Source: Candidatus Krumholzibacteriota bacterium (GTDB lineage Bacteria > Krumholzibacteriota > Krumholzibacteriia > JACNKJ01). From it: DNA of 47,910 bases. Under the pieces are notes generated by a model. That model did not search any database. It was not told the origin of the DNA and saw only the letters and a list, made by a program, of their open reading frames with translations. Shown here piece after piece: positions 16,674 to 25,219 of the stretch; position 1 is the first letter of the stretch, and each line of letters opens with the position of its first letter. The translations under genes were made by a program, and so were the position numbers. The stretch lies in contig JAFGBK010000016.1 in assembly GCA_016933175.1 (NCBI GenBank), forward strand, positions 1 to 47,910. Reading direction: 5' to 3'.

Positions 16674-18988
16674 AGACGGTCGGGCGCTCCCATCCCAAGC
16701 TGGACGGGCTCGGCCTGCTCACGGGCAAGCCCGCCTACACCGACGACCTGGCTCCCCCCGGCGCCCTGGTGGTCAAGGCCCTGCGCAGCCCCCACGCCTT
16801 CGCGCGCATCCGGGGCATCGACACGGACGCGGCGGCGCGCCTGCCGGGTGTCGCCTGCGTGCTGACCCACGCGGACGTGCCGCGCGTGGCCATCACGCGG
16901 GCGGGTCAGGGCTACCCCGAGCCGTCGCCGCGCGACCGCTTCATTCTCGACGCGGTCGTCCGCTACGTGGGCGACGAGGCGGCCATCGTCGCCGCCGAGT
17001 CCGAGGCCAACGCCCGGGCGGCCCTCGCGGCCATCGCCGTGGACTACGAGGTCCTGCCGCCCGTTCTCGATTTCGAGGCGGCCGTCGACCACACCTCGGT
17101 GATCCATCCCGAGCCCGAGGCCCACCAGATGTTCGACATCGGCTTCGCGCCCGAGCGGAACATCGCCGCCGCCTACACGATGGAGATCGGCGACGTGGCG
17201 GAGGTCCTCGCGGCCTCCGACGTGACGGTCCGCCGCACCTATTACACGCAGGCCCAGGCCCACGTGGCCCTCGAGCCGCACGCGGCGGCGACCTACCTGG
17301 ACGTGCAGGGCCGGCTCAACGTCATCTCGTCCACCCAGACGCCCTTCCACACCCGCCGGATCCTGAGCGACGCCCTGGCGCTGCCCACGCATCGCATCCG
17401 CGTGCACAAGCCGCGCATCGGCGGCGGCTTCGGCGGCAAGCAGCTCGTGCACGGCGAGCTCTTCGCGGCGCTGGTCACCCTGCGGACGGGCCGGCCCGCG
17501 CGATTCGCCTACACGCGCCGGGAGGTGTTCACGTCCGGCTCGACGCGGCACGCCATGCGCATCGACGTGGCGCTGGGCGCAATGCGAGACGGCACCCTCA
17601 AGGCCATCGACATGGACGTCCTGTCCAACACGGGCGCCTACGGCGAGCACGCGCTGACGGTGTTCATGGTCGCGGGCTCCAAGTCGCTGCCCATGTACAA
17701 CCGCGTCGAGGCGGTGCGCTACTCCGGCCGGGTGGTCTACACGAACCTGCCCTTCGCGGGCGCCTTCCGGGGCTACGGCGCCGTCCAGGGCAACTTCGCC
17801 CTGGAGTCGGCCATGGACGAGCTGGCCGGCGAGCTGGACATGGATCCGGTCGCCCTGCGCGAGCGGAACATGATCCGCGAGGGGGAGACCTCCCCCATCT
17901 TCGCCGTCATGGGCGAGGGCACCGCGGGCGTGGCGCAGACCGTCGAGAGCTGCAAGCTCGACCAGTGCGTGCGGCGCGCCCGGGAGCTGATCGGCTGGGA
18001 CGCCAAGTATCCCCGGCGGGAGGCGGGTCCGCACCGGGTCCGCGGCGTCGGCATGGCCATCGCCATGCAGGGCTCGGGCATCCCGGCCATCGACATGGCC
18101 GGGGCCGTCCTCAAGCTCAACGACCGCGGCTTCTTCTCCCTGCTCGTCGGCGCCACGGACCTGGGCACGGGCAGCGACACCATCCTGGCGCAGATGGCCG
18201 CCGAGGTCCTGGGCGTGCCGCTGGAGCGCGTCACCGTCTACGCCTCGGACACGGACCGCACGCCCTTCGACACGGGTGCCTACGCGTCGAGCACCACCTA
18301 CGTCTCGGGCAGCGCCGTCGTGGCCGCCGCCGGGGAGATGAAGCGGCAACTCGTCGCCGAGGCGGCCCGGCGCTTCGGCGTTGCCGACGATGCGATCGAC
18401 TATGGCGGAATAACGCTCGCCACGCGCGACGGCGCGCAGTCGGTCACGCTGGACCAGCTCTCCACCGAGCTCTTCTACAGCCGGGACCAGAAGCAGCTCG
18501 TCGCCGCGGGGTCGCACCTGTGTCAGCAGTCCCCGCCGCCCTACCTCTGCGGCTGCGCCGAGGTGGAGGTGGACACGGAGACCGGCCTGGTGACGCTGGT
18601 GGACTTCGCGGCCGTGGCCGACTGCGGGGCGCTCATCAACCCGAACCTGGCGAAGGTGCAGATCGAGGGCGGGGTGGTGCAAGGCGTGGGCATGGCGCTC
18701 CACGAGGAAGTGCGCGTCTCGGACCGCGGCGCGCTGCGGACCGACAGCCTGATGACCTACAAGATCCCCACCCGCGAGGACGTGCCGTCCATCCGCGTGG
18801 AGCTGGTGGAGAGCTACGAGCCGACCGGGCCCTTCGGCGCCAAGTCGGCCGGTGAGATCGGCATCGACGCGCCGCCGGCTGCCATCGCCAACGCGGTGGC
18901 CAACGCCGTCGGCGTGCGCCTGCGCGACCTGCCCCTGACGCCGGAGAAGGTGCTGCGCGCGCTGCGCGAGAAGGACAACGACGCCTGA
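16670..18988 (+). CDS. Molybdenum hydroxylase, molybdopterin-binding large subunit (XdhA type)
   Basis: The 772-residue catalytic subunit belongs to the xanthine dehydrogenase/aldehyde oxidase family. It starts at ATG 16670 in an ATGA overlap, after a GGGAGA site. Landmarks are RSPHAFARI (N-terminal hammerhead domain), ALEPHAAATY, the glycine-rich cofactor loop GGGFGGK (about 251-257), AFRGYGAVQGNFALESAMDE, VGATDLGTGSDTILAQMAAE and KSAGEIGIDAPPAAIANAVA. Glu729 in the last motif matches the family's catalytic glutamate, although the usual GEPP reads GEIG. Such enzymes hydroxylate purines, N-heterocycles or aldehydes with water as oxygen source. Substrate cannot be read from sequence alone. No purine-catabolism or XdhC-like maturation gene is in the window. 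Confidence 0.92.
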   Translation: MKTVGRSHPKLDGLGLLTGKPAYTDDLAPPGALVVKALRSPHAFARIRGIDTDAAARLPGVACVLTHADVPRVAITRAGQGYPEPSPRDRFILDAVVRYVGDEAAIVAAESEANARAALAAIAVDYEVLPPVLDFEAAVDHTSVIHPEPEAHQMFDIGFAPERNIAAAYTMEIGDVAEVLAASDVTVRRTYYTQAQAHVALEPHAAATYLDVQGRLNVISSTQTPFHTRRILSDALALPTHRIRVHKPRIGGGFGGKQLVHGELFAALVTLRTGRPARFAYTRREVFTSGSTRHAMRIDVALGAMRDGTLKAIDMDVLSNTGAYGEHALTVFMVAGSKSLPMYNRVEAVRYSGRVVYTNLPFAGAFRGYGAVQGNFALESAMDELAGELDMDPVALRERNMIREGETSPIFAVMGEGTAGVAQTVESCKLDQCVRRARELIGWDAKYPRREAGPHRVRGVGMAIAMQGSGIPAIDMAGAVLKLNDRGFFSLLVGATDLGTGSDTILAQMAAEVLGVPLERVTVYASDTDRTPFDTGAYASSTTYVSGSAVVAAAGEMKRQLVAEAARRFGVADDAIDYGGITLATRDGAQSVTLDQLSTELFYSRDQKQLVAAGSHLCQQSPPPYLCGCAEVEVDTETGLVTLVDFAAVADCGALINPNLAKVQIEGGVVQGVGMALHEEVRVSDRGALRTDSLMTYKIPTREDVPSIRVELVESYEPTGPFGAKSAGEIGIDAPPAAIANAVANAVGVRLRDLPLTPEKVLRALREKDNDA

Positions 18989-19064
18989 TATCAGCGGGCG
19001 GCGCGCGACGCCCACCGGCGGGAGCGCGAGCTGGAAGGGATTGGCGGCGGCCTGATGGTGCGCG

Positions 19065-20753
19065 CTACTTCAGCAGGACCATCCGCTTCGTTTCGACTCC
19101 ACCGCCGGCCACGAGGCGGTAACAGTAGATCCCCGAAGGCATCGGGCGGCCGGTTCGATCGCGGCCGTCCCAGGCTTCCCGGTGCGGACCCGCCGGTCGG
19201 GATTCGTGAACGAGTGTCGCGATCCGCCGGCCGTCGCAGGAATACACCGCCAGGTCCACGAAGCCCGTCTCGGCCAGATCGAAGCGGATCGTCGTGTTCG
19301 GGTTGAAGGGGTTCGGATAGTTCTGAGCGAGGGCAGCGGCGCCGGGCATCGGTGTCTCGACATCCGCGGAGCCGCTGGCGTAGATCCGCGCGGCGTAGAT
19401 GTCACCATAGGTGTCGGCGCCGCCGCGAGTGTCGTACCAGCTGACAATGCCCCCGCCGTCGCCGTCCGTGGTGATGCCTGGGCAGAGCTGGTCGGAGGTG
19501 TCCCTGCAGAGAGGCGTTCCCCCGGCCGAGCCCTGCGGAATGCCCGCGGCATCGACCACCCGGGCGTAGATGTCGTAGTCGTAGGTGGTCTTCCGCTGCA
19601 ACCAGGCGATAACGGCGCCGCCGCCGCCGTTGCCGGCGATCCAGGTTTCCTCCCTCGTGGCGGTTCCGAGATACACGGCGACGCCCTGGCCGGCCCACAG
19701 CGCGTCGCCGGAGGCACTCAGCCTCTGGGCATAGATGCCGGCGGTCCCGATGCGCCCGTCCTTCCAGGAAAACACGGCGCCACCGGAACCATCGCTGGCG
19801 ATCTGCGGATCATACTTGGAGCCGGTGGTATCACAGACCGCCACGCCGCTCGGCCCCCAGAGCAGCGCACCGTCGGCATCGACCCGCTGGGCCATGATGG
19901 CGCCGTCCATCCAGGTGATGATCGCTCCGCCTTCCCCGTCAGGAGCGATCCGTGGCTTGTTCTGGACCCCGCTTTCGGTGCTGATGGGAAGACCGTCATG
20001 GGTCCACCGGACGGTTCCGCTCGCGTCGATGCGCTGGCCATAGATGTCGGCCTCAGGAGAGCGGGCGTCGCGCCAGACGATGATGGCGCCGCCGGCTCCG
20101 TCCGTTACGATCCGGTGCATCTGCTGGTTGTGTTCCTCGGTGCAGATGGCGACGCCATCGCCCGACCAGAGCACGTTTCCGGCCCCGTCGACGCGGCGGG
20201 CATAGAGGTCGTAGTCTCCATTGTGCTGGTTGTACCAGACAACGATGGCTCCGCCCGAGCCGTCCGAGGTGAGTCGTGGCACCGATGGCGCCGGATCTTC
20301 ACTGGCACCGGTGCATAATTCGACGCCGCCGGCCGCCCAGAGGTGGCCGCCCGAGGCGTTCATGCGCTGAGCCCGGATCGTGGCCGTGCCGTCCCCATTC
20401 GAACCGGACCAGCAGACGATGGCTCCGCCGGTCCCGTCGCTGGCGATGTCCGGCGGCGTCGTGGAGTGCCATTCCGCCAGGTCGACCTGTGTGCCGTCGG
20501 CTCCCCACAGCCGGTTCCCCTGGCCGTCGATGCGATTGGCGAAAATGGCGTGGGGATCCGGATAGGGACGCAGGCAGGCCCAGGCGATGATGGCGCCGCC
20601 GGCCTCGTCGCTGGCGATGCAGGGATCGAAATCGTTCTCCTCGTGCATGCAGACCGGGTTGCCGTCGGCCACCCAGGCGGCGTTGGCGGCGGTCGCGAGC
20701 AGGAGTCCGGTGATCAGAAGTGCTGGCGCGGTCTTGGTGCCGAAGAGCTTCAT
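19065..20753 (-). CDS. Secreted eight-repeat propeller-like protein with C-terminal sorting domain
   Basis: ATG 20753 (MKLFGTK) is preferred because GGGGGAAGG lies just upstream and the start gives a clean signal peptide (1-25, ending ANAAW). The 562-residue product holds eight tandem repeats of about 40-50 residues (about 40-470). Each reads roughly IASDGxGGAIIxWxDxR...DIYAQRIDASGxxLWxxDGxxIC. This Asp-Gly-Gly pattern with a conserved Trp suggests a beta-propeller-like fold, one repeat per blade. The final 85 residues start QNYPNPFNPNTTIRFDL and end KRMVLLK, the NPFNP sorting domain, so the protein is probably exported to or beyond the cell surface. No catalytic motif is visible. A promoter lies upstream. 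The gene converges on the molybdenum hydroxylase operon. Confidence 0.88.
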   Translation of the reverse strand: MKLFGTKTAPALLITGLLLATAANAAWVADGNPVCMHEENDFDPCIASDEAGGAIIAWACLRPYPDPHAIFANRIDGQGNRLWGADGTQVDLAEWHSTTPPDIASDGTGGAIVCWSGSNGDGTATIRAQRMNASGGHLWAAGGVELCTGASEDPAPSVPRLTSDGSGGAIVVWYNQHNGDYDLYARRVDGAGNVLWSGDGVAICTEEHNQQMHRIVTDGAGGAIIVWRDARSPEADIYGQRIDASGTVRWTHDGLPISTESGVQNKPRIAPDGEGGAIITWMDGAIMAQRVDADGALLWGPSGVAVCDTTGSKYDPQIASDGSGGAVFSWKDGRIGTAGIYAQRLSASGDALWAGQGVAVYLGTATREETWIAGNGGGGAVIAWLQRKTTYDYDIYARVVDAAGIPQGSAGGTPLCRDTSDQLCPGITTDGDGGGIVSWYDTRGGADTYGDIYAARIYASGSADVETPMPGAAALAQNYPNPFNPNTTIRFDLAETGFVDLAVYSCDGRRIATLVHESRPAGPHREAWDGRDRTGRPMPSGIYCYRLVAGGGVETKRMVLLK

Positions 20754-20885
20754 GTCAACCTTCCCCCATGTGCCGGACATGGTGCAAGTCAGGATCGGGA
20801 GATGAGAGGCGGGCTCCATCCTGCGGACTGCTCAGCGGCTGGGTCCTGGTGGACTCCACGTGCACTACCAAGCCGCAATCTTTGC

Positions 20886-20914
20886 ATTATACAGCACCAT
20901 TGAAGTGCTGTCGC
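20886..20914 (-). promoter_or_regulatory. Sigma-70-like promoter of the propeller-like gene
   Basis: On the minus strand GCGACA (20914-20909), a 17-bp spacer and a perfect TATAAT (20891-20886) form a good promoter about 130 bp upstream of the ATG at 20753. Inside the spacer an inverted repeat CAGCAC-N7-GTGCTG (20892-20910) could be an operator. The spacing and AT-rich -10 stand out in this GC-rich window. Confidence 0.55.
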
Positions 20915-21011
20915 CATCGAACTGCGAGCGTGGACGCTCCTCGCCGCCCGCACACCACGCCTGCCTCGGACGTGGCGCGTTGCCGCGGAGGACGCGCGGG
21001 AGGACACGACG

Positions 21012-21962
21012 CTACGTGTCGGCGCGCTCGTCCCCGCAGGATTCCACGAAGGTGCGGTAGCCGCGCGTGTCGGCCGCGCCGCGGGCGTAGTCCTCGTGCC
21101 AGCCCGCGGGCACGGGCATCTCCGCGTAGAGACGGCGGCGGTGGGACTCCAGCAGGCGGCGCGGGCGGCCCATGAAGTCCGCCGCGCAGAGGACGGCATG
21201 TCCCGTCTCGGACGCGAGGCGCTCCAGCCAGGACATGCCCTCGTCGCTGCGCATCAGGTGGTGGTCGAGGACCAGCGTCGCCACGCCCCGCGAGAGGCGC
21301 AGCGCGTTCTCCCAGGCGGCGCGCCGATGCGCCGCCGTGAAGCGGGACAGGTAGAGGGGCGGCCCGTCGGCCAGCACCACCTGGGGGCGCTGGGCCAGGA
21401 TCCAGGCGACGGCGTCGTTGTCGAGAAGCTGGGTATCCGAGGCGTGGACGAAGACCGCGCCGCCGTCCGCGACGCGTGTCATCATCACCATGCCCTGGCG
21501 TGCGCGCGGATCTCCGTGGGAGAAGGCGGGCGAGAAGGCCAGGGGACCATCATCCTTCCCCTCGGCGGCGGGAAGCTCGCGGCCCAGCGCCTCGGCGAGG
21601 GCGTGGCGGCGCTCCTGCATCTTTGGCGGCGCGCCGACCGGCCCCTTCACCCAGCAACGCGCGCGCCGGCACGCGTCAGCCGCCGGCGCCAGTTCGAGCT
21701 GGAAGGGGTTTGCGTCGGCCAGGGGCATGTGGTCGCCGTGGAAGTGGCTGACGACAACGTCGGTGGCCTCGGCCAGGGCGGCGAGTATCGCGCGGCGGAC
21801 GCGCTCCCCCACCGCCACCTGGGCCGGGTGGGGCAGCAGGCCGTGGCGCTGGTAGCCCAGCGCCAGGCCGGGGTCGATGACGACGCGGCGCGCGCCGGCT
21901 GTCACCCGGCAGCACAGGCCGCGCACGCCCAGTGATTCCGCGCCCAGGATCTCGATGCGCGT
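21012..21962 (-). CDS. Metallo-beta-lactamase-fold protein, UPF0282-like, apparent ACG start
   Basis: The 316-residue protein resembles the UPF0282 family known mainly from methanogenic archaea. The shared segments are AESLGVRGL, VVIDPGLALGYQRHGLLPHP and the metal-binding VSHFHGDHMPL, with His73, His75, Asp77 and His78 as probable zinc ligands. The family's reaction is not established, but the fold suggests a metal-dependent hydrolase. The frame has no ATG, GTG or TTG near the expected N-terminus. A perfect GAGGAGG site (21976-21970) is followed after 7 nt by ACG at 21962, exactly where homologues place the initiator Met (ACG-R-I-E-I-L). Either ACG is used, or an ATG was lost by mutation or sequencing error. 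The in-frame ATG at 22229 would add 89 implausible residues overlapping the divergent gene. Confidence 0.75.
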   Translation of the reverse strand, partial: TRIEILGAESLGVRGLCCRVTAGARRVVIDPGLALGYQRHGLLPHPAQVAVGERVRRAILAALAEATDVVVSHFHGDHMPLADANPFQLELAPAADACRRARCWVKGPVGAPPKMQERRHALAEALGRELPAAEGKDDGPLAFSPAFSHGDPRARQGMVMMTRVADGGAVFVHASDTQLLDNDAVAWILAQRPQVVLADGPPLYLSRFTAAHRRAAWENALRLSRGVATLVLDHHLMRSDEGMSWLERLASETGHAVLCAADFMGRPRRLLESHRRRLYAEMPVPAGWHEDYARGAADTRGYRTFVESCGDERADT

Positions 21963-22204
21963 GGGATTTCCTCCTCGCGAATGAAACGGTCGTCGCCGCC
22001 CGCGAGCAGTATAGCCGATCCGATAGCCTGGCGCGGCGCGGGATCGTCGCCGCGCGCGTAATCCGACCGGATTCCCCGCCGTAGTAGAGTGCCGCCGCCA
22101 TCCATCGCCATAGCCTGTCCGGTCCGGGAATGCGTATGGGAGTCCCGCGCACCCCGGTTCCGCGTGCTGGCCACGCGCCGGGCTTCCCTCGAAGGGAGGC
22201 CCCG

Positions 22205-23779
22205 ATGCACAACGGAATGCGGGCGGCACTCGTCCGCCTGGTCATCCCCACCATGCTGGCCGCCGCCTGGCCCCTCACGTCGAATGTCGATGCCTCACCC
22301 CTCGCCGCCAGCGCCGGCGCCGGATCCGATACGTTCGCCGGCGCGCGAGCCCTGATCGTAGACAGGACGGAGTCCGGCGCGGTGCCGTCCGTCTGCGTGG
22401 CCGTCGCCCGCGATGGCGAGATCGTCTGGGAGGAGGCCTTCGGCTGGGCCGACAAGGGGAACGGCGTCGCGGCCACCACGCGCACGCCCTACCTGCTCGC
22501 CTCGCTCGCCAAGCCCATCACGGCCACCGGCGTCATGGTCCTGGTCGAGCGCGGCGCGATGGATCTGGACGGCCGGATCCAGGACTACCTCGGCGACCTT
22601 GCGCTCTCCACCCGCGGGCTGAGCCCGGCGGACGTCACCGCCCGCCACCTGCTGAACCACACCTCGGGGCTGCCGCTCTACTACAACTACTTCTACGCTG
22701 ACCAGGCGCGCCGGCCGTCCGCCTTCGCGGAGACGGTCGGCCGCTACGGCGTGTTCGTCGAGCCGCCGGGCAGGCGCTTCCGCTACGCGAACCTGGGCTA
22801 CGACATCCTCGGCCACGCCGTCGCCACGGTGTCCGGGAAGCCCCATGCCGCGTTCATGCGCGACGAGGTCTTCGCGCCGCTGGGCCTCGCGGACGGCTAC
22901 GTGGGCTCGCCCGGCGAGGGCGACCGCGCGCCCGCCGTCCGCTACGGCGCCGACGGCGGCGCCCTTCCCACCGGCGACATGGAGCTGTCGGCCGGGATTC
23001 CGGTCTACGCCAGCGTGCACGATCTCATCCGTTTCGGCATGTTCCACCTCGGAGACCGCCTGCCGGACCAGGCCGCCCTGCTCTCGGAAGCGTCGCTGGA
23101 CGCGATGCACTGGGGCAAAGGCGAGGACGTCGCCTACGACTCCGAGACCTACGGGCTCGGCTGGTTCTTCCGGGAGGACGACGGCGGCTACCGCACCTTC
23201 TGGCACGAGGGCGGGATGTCCGGCGCCAGCGCGATGCTCAAGCTGGCGCCCGACCGGGACGTCGGCGTTGCGCTGGTCATGAACGCCTTCGACCAGCGCC
23301 TGGCCCAGCGCATCACGAACGAGATCCTGGACGTCCTCCTGCCGAAGTACGCCCGCAAGCGCAGGCTGGCCGCGCCGCGATCCGCCAGCCGGTTCAGCCC
23401 GTTCCGGCCCGGCAAGGAGACCACCGGGACCTGGCGCGGCCAGGTGCGCACCTGGGCCGGCGGCATCCCCATCGTCATGGCGTTCGAGGAGGACGGCGAC
23501 ATCCACGTCCTGACCCGGCCCTTCTTCGATCACACCGTCATCATGCCGGGCCAGCGCCTCTGGGACTCCTTGCTGAACAACACCGGCGTGCTCGGGAACC
23601 GGATCTACGGCTGGACGACCCTCGCCCTCGACACCGAGGACACCGCGGACTTCCCGTATGTCGCCATCATGGACGTGACGCGCGAGGGCGACGTGATCAG
23701 CGGCGCCGTGACGGCCGTCGCCGCCGCCGACCGGATGTACTATTCCCTCTCCTCCTACGTCCGCCTGGAGAAGGACTGA
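22205..23779 (+). CDS. Beta-lactamase-family serine hydrolase, secreted
   Basis: ATG 22205 follows a GGGAGG site and opens a signal-like sequence (MRAALVRLVIPTMLAAAWPL). The 524-residue product belongs to the class C beta-lactamase/AmpH/esterase family (Pfam Beta-lactamase). The catalytic tetrad is Ser100-x-x-Lys103 (SLAK), the second motif is Tyr194-Ala-Asn196 (YANLGYDILG), and HEGGMSG occupies the third-motif region. A C-terminal extension (about residues 395-524) beyond the hydrolase domain resembles the beta-rich tails of similar secreted hydrolases. Family members act as peptidases or esterases, and few are true beta-lactamases. It lies 45 bp upstream of a second hydrolase of the same family, so the two are probably co-transcribed. 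Confidence 0.88.
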   Translation: MHNGMRAALVRLVIPTMLAAAWPLTSNVDASPLAASAGAGSDTFAGARALIVDRTESGAVPSVCVAVARDGEIVWEEAFGWADKGNGVAATTRTPYLLASLAKPITATGVMVLVERGAMDLDGRIQDYLGDLALSTRGLSPADVTARHLLNHTSGLPLYYNYFYADQARRPSAFAETVGRYGVFVEPPGRRFRYANLGYDILGHAVATVSGKPHAAFMRDEVFAPLGLADGYVGSPGEGDRAPAVRYGADGGALPTGDMELSAGIPVYASVHDLIRFGMFHLGDRLPDQAALLSEASLDAMHWGKGEDVAYDSETYGLGWFFREDDGGYRTFWHEGGMSGASAMLKLAPDRDVGVALVMNAFDQRLAQRITNEILDVLLPKYARKRRLAAPRSASRFSPFRPGKETTGTWRGQVRTWAGGIPIVMAFEEDGDIHVLTRPFFDHTVIMPGQRLWDSLLNNTGVLGNRIYGWTTLALDTEDTADFPYVAIMDVTREGDVISGAVTAVAAADRMYYSLSSYVRLEKD

Positions 23780-23824
23780 GGCGCGCAGCGAGCGCCTCCG
23801 ACTCATCGCTCGAAGGGAGCCATC

Positions 23825-25066
23825 ATGCGCGCACGAACCGCCGTGATGATCGTCCTGGCCGCCTCCGCCTGCGCCTGCGCCCCGAACACGACCCGCCTCC
23901 GGACGGACTCGCGGCTGCAGCGCGTGACCGGCGGCCTGATGGCCTTCCGCTCGCCGCCGGCGGCGATGCAGGCGATGCCCGACACCGCGCAGGGCCATCC
24001 CCTGGCCGAGCGCATGGCGCTGTACAAGGTGCCGGGCGTCGGCATCGCGGTCATCGATGACTTCCGGATCGCCTGGACGCAGGGGTACGGAGTGGTCCGT
24101 GCCGATGGCGGGGCGCCGGTCACGCCCGACACCTGGTTCGAGGCCGCCTCCACCACGAAGCTCCTCGTCGCCACGATCGCCCTCCACCTCGTGGAGCGGG
24201 GGCGGCTCGACCTGGACACGGACATCAACGCCTACCTGAGATCCTGGCGGGTGCCCGAGAACGCGTTCACCCGGGAGCGGGCGGTCACCCTGCGCCTGCT
24301 CCTGACCCACCGGGCGGGCTTTCCGAGCGGCAGCTTCGCGGAGGAGGAAGGACCGCCGCCCACCCTCGTCCAGGTCCTGCGCGGCGAGAAGCCGGCGCTG
24401 AACAAGCCCGCCGTCGTCGAGTTCACGCCGGGATCGCGGTGGCAGTACTCGAACATCGGCTACGTGATCCTGCAGCAGCTCCTCGAGGACGTGGCCGGCG
24501 AGCCGCTCGAGCGGATCGCCCGGGTCGTCGTGTTCGATCCCCTCGGTATGGAGTCGAGCACCCTGGCGTATCCCTTGCCGGAAGGGGAACGGGCCAACGA
24601 GGCGGTCCCGCACTGCGAGGAGGGGATCGCCCGCGCGCCCGCCATGCACGCGACGGCGCTGGCGCAGGGCGGCCTCATGACGACGCCGCACGACCTCGCG
24701 CGCTTCGCCATCGAGCTGATGCGGGCCTACCGAGGCCGTTCCGACAGGCTGCTGGGCCGCGAGATGGCGGCTCGCATGTTCACCCCGGAGACGACGATCG
24801 ACCCCGCCGTCCTGGGCATGCCGCTCGGGCAGGGGCTGGGGGTGCTGCTCTACGGCGCGGGGGAGGGCCTGCTGTTCACGCATCCCGGGGAGAACATCCC
24901 GGGCGCGACCTGCTGGCTGATGGGCAATCCCGGCGCGGGCAAGGGCATCGTCGTCATGACGAACGGGGCGATGGGCAACCTCCTCGCGCTGGAGATCCTG
25001 CCCGCCGTCATCCGGGAGCACGGCTGGCCGATGGCCGGCCAGGCGGACATGGCGAGCGACCCTTGA
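23825..25066 (+). CDS. Beta-lactamase-family serine hydrolase, second copy
   Basis: The 413-residue protein starts at ATG 23825 after an AAGGGAG site. A short hydrophobic start with LAASACAC could be a signal peptide or a lipoprotein box (Cys16 or Cys18). Catalytic motifs are Ser109-Thr-Thr-Lys112 (STTK) and Tyr208-Ser-Asn210 (YSNIGYVIL), with HPGENIPG in the third-motif region. It is only distantly similar to the preceding hydrolase and lacks its C-terminal extension, so the pair is not a recent duplication. Substrate is unknown. It lies directly upstream of the regulated beta-glucan locus, but the promoter and operator at 25111-25161 separate it from that locus. Confidence 0.87.
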   Translation: MRARTAVMIVLAASACACAPNTTRLRTDSRLQRVTGGLMAFRSPPAAMQAMPDTAQGHPLAERMALYKVPGVGIAVIDDFRIAWTQGYGVVRADGGAPVTPDTWFEAASTTKLLVATIALHLVERGRLDLDTDINAYLRSWRVPENAFTRERAVTLRLLLTHRAGFPSGSFAEEEGPPPTLVQVLRGEKPALNKPAVVEFTPGSRWQYSNIGYVILQQLLEDVAGEPLERIARVVVFDPLGMESSTLAYPLPEGERANEAVPHCEEGIARAPAMHATALAQGGLMTTPHDLARFAIELMRAYRGRSDRLLGREMAARMFTPETTIDPAVLGMPLGQGLGVLLYGAGEGLLFTHPGENIPGATCWLMGNPGAGKGIVVMTNGAMGNLLALEILPAVIREHGWPMAGQADMASDP

Positions 25067-25110
25067 TTCCGTGACAGGGACCTGTTCCGACCGGATGGGG
25101 CCTCCCGGCC

Positions 25111-25139
25111 TTGACAAGTGCGGCCTTGCACGGCATACT
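25111..25139 (+). promoter_or_regulatory. Promoter of the lipoprotein-ROK-GH16 operon
   Basis: TTGACA (25111-25116), a 17-bp spacer and CATACT (25134-25139) make a near-consensus sigma-70-type promoter. Its -10 element runs into operator A at 25137-25161. A repressor bound there would block the polymerase. Confidence 0.65.
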
Positions 25140-25161
25140 TTGATCGGTTACCGTACAAAGG
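25137..25161. promoter_or_regulatory. Operator A (25-bp palindrome), candidate ROK-regulator site
   Basis: The sequence is ACTTTGATCGG-TTA-CCGTACAAAGG. The two 11-bp arms match at 8 of 11 positions as an inverted repeat. Three more copies of this pattern occur at 33431, 40811 and 40992. It overlaps the -10 element of the promoter for the operon that encodes the ROK protein, so autoregulation is likely. Confidence 0.75.
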
Positions 25162-25219
25162 GCCATTCCGTCGATTTTACAGGCGAGGAACGCCATACTC
25201 GATCCCCGGAGGGAGAAGC

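Noticed and set aside
16577..19015. 812-codon minus-strand frame opposite the molybdenum subunit
   Set aside because: It is a shadow frame. The plus-strand large subunit has all family motifs and coupled start and stop codons.
19200..20650. Possible DNA tandem repeat or CRISPR-like array
   Set aside because: The repetition is at protein level (about 45-residue blades) with diverged codons and uneven spacing. No conserved repeat and spacer structure is present.
22295..25117. 940-codon minus-strand frame across both serine hydrolases
   Set aside because: The hydrolases on the plus strand have intact catalytic motifs. The frame is an antisense artefact of GC-rich codon use.
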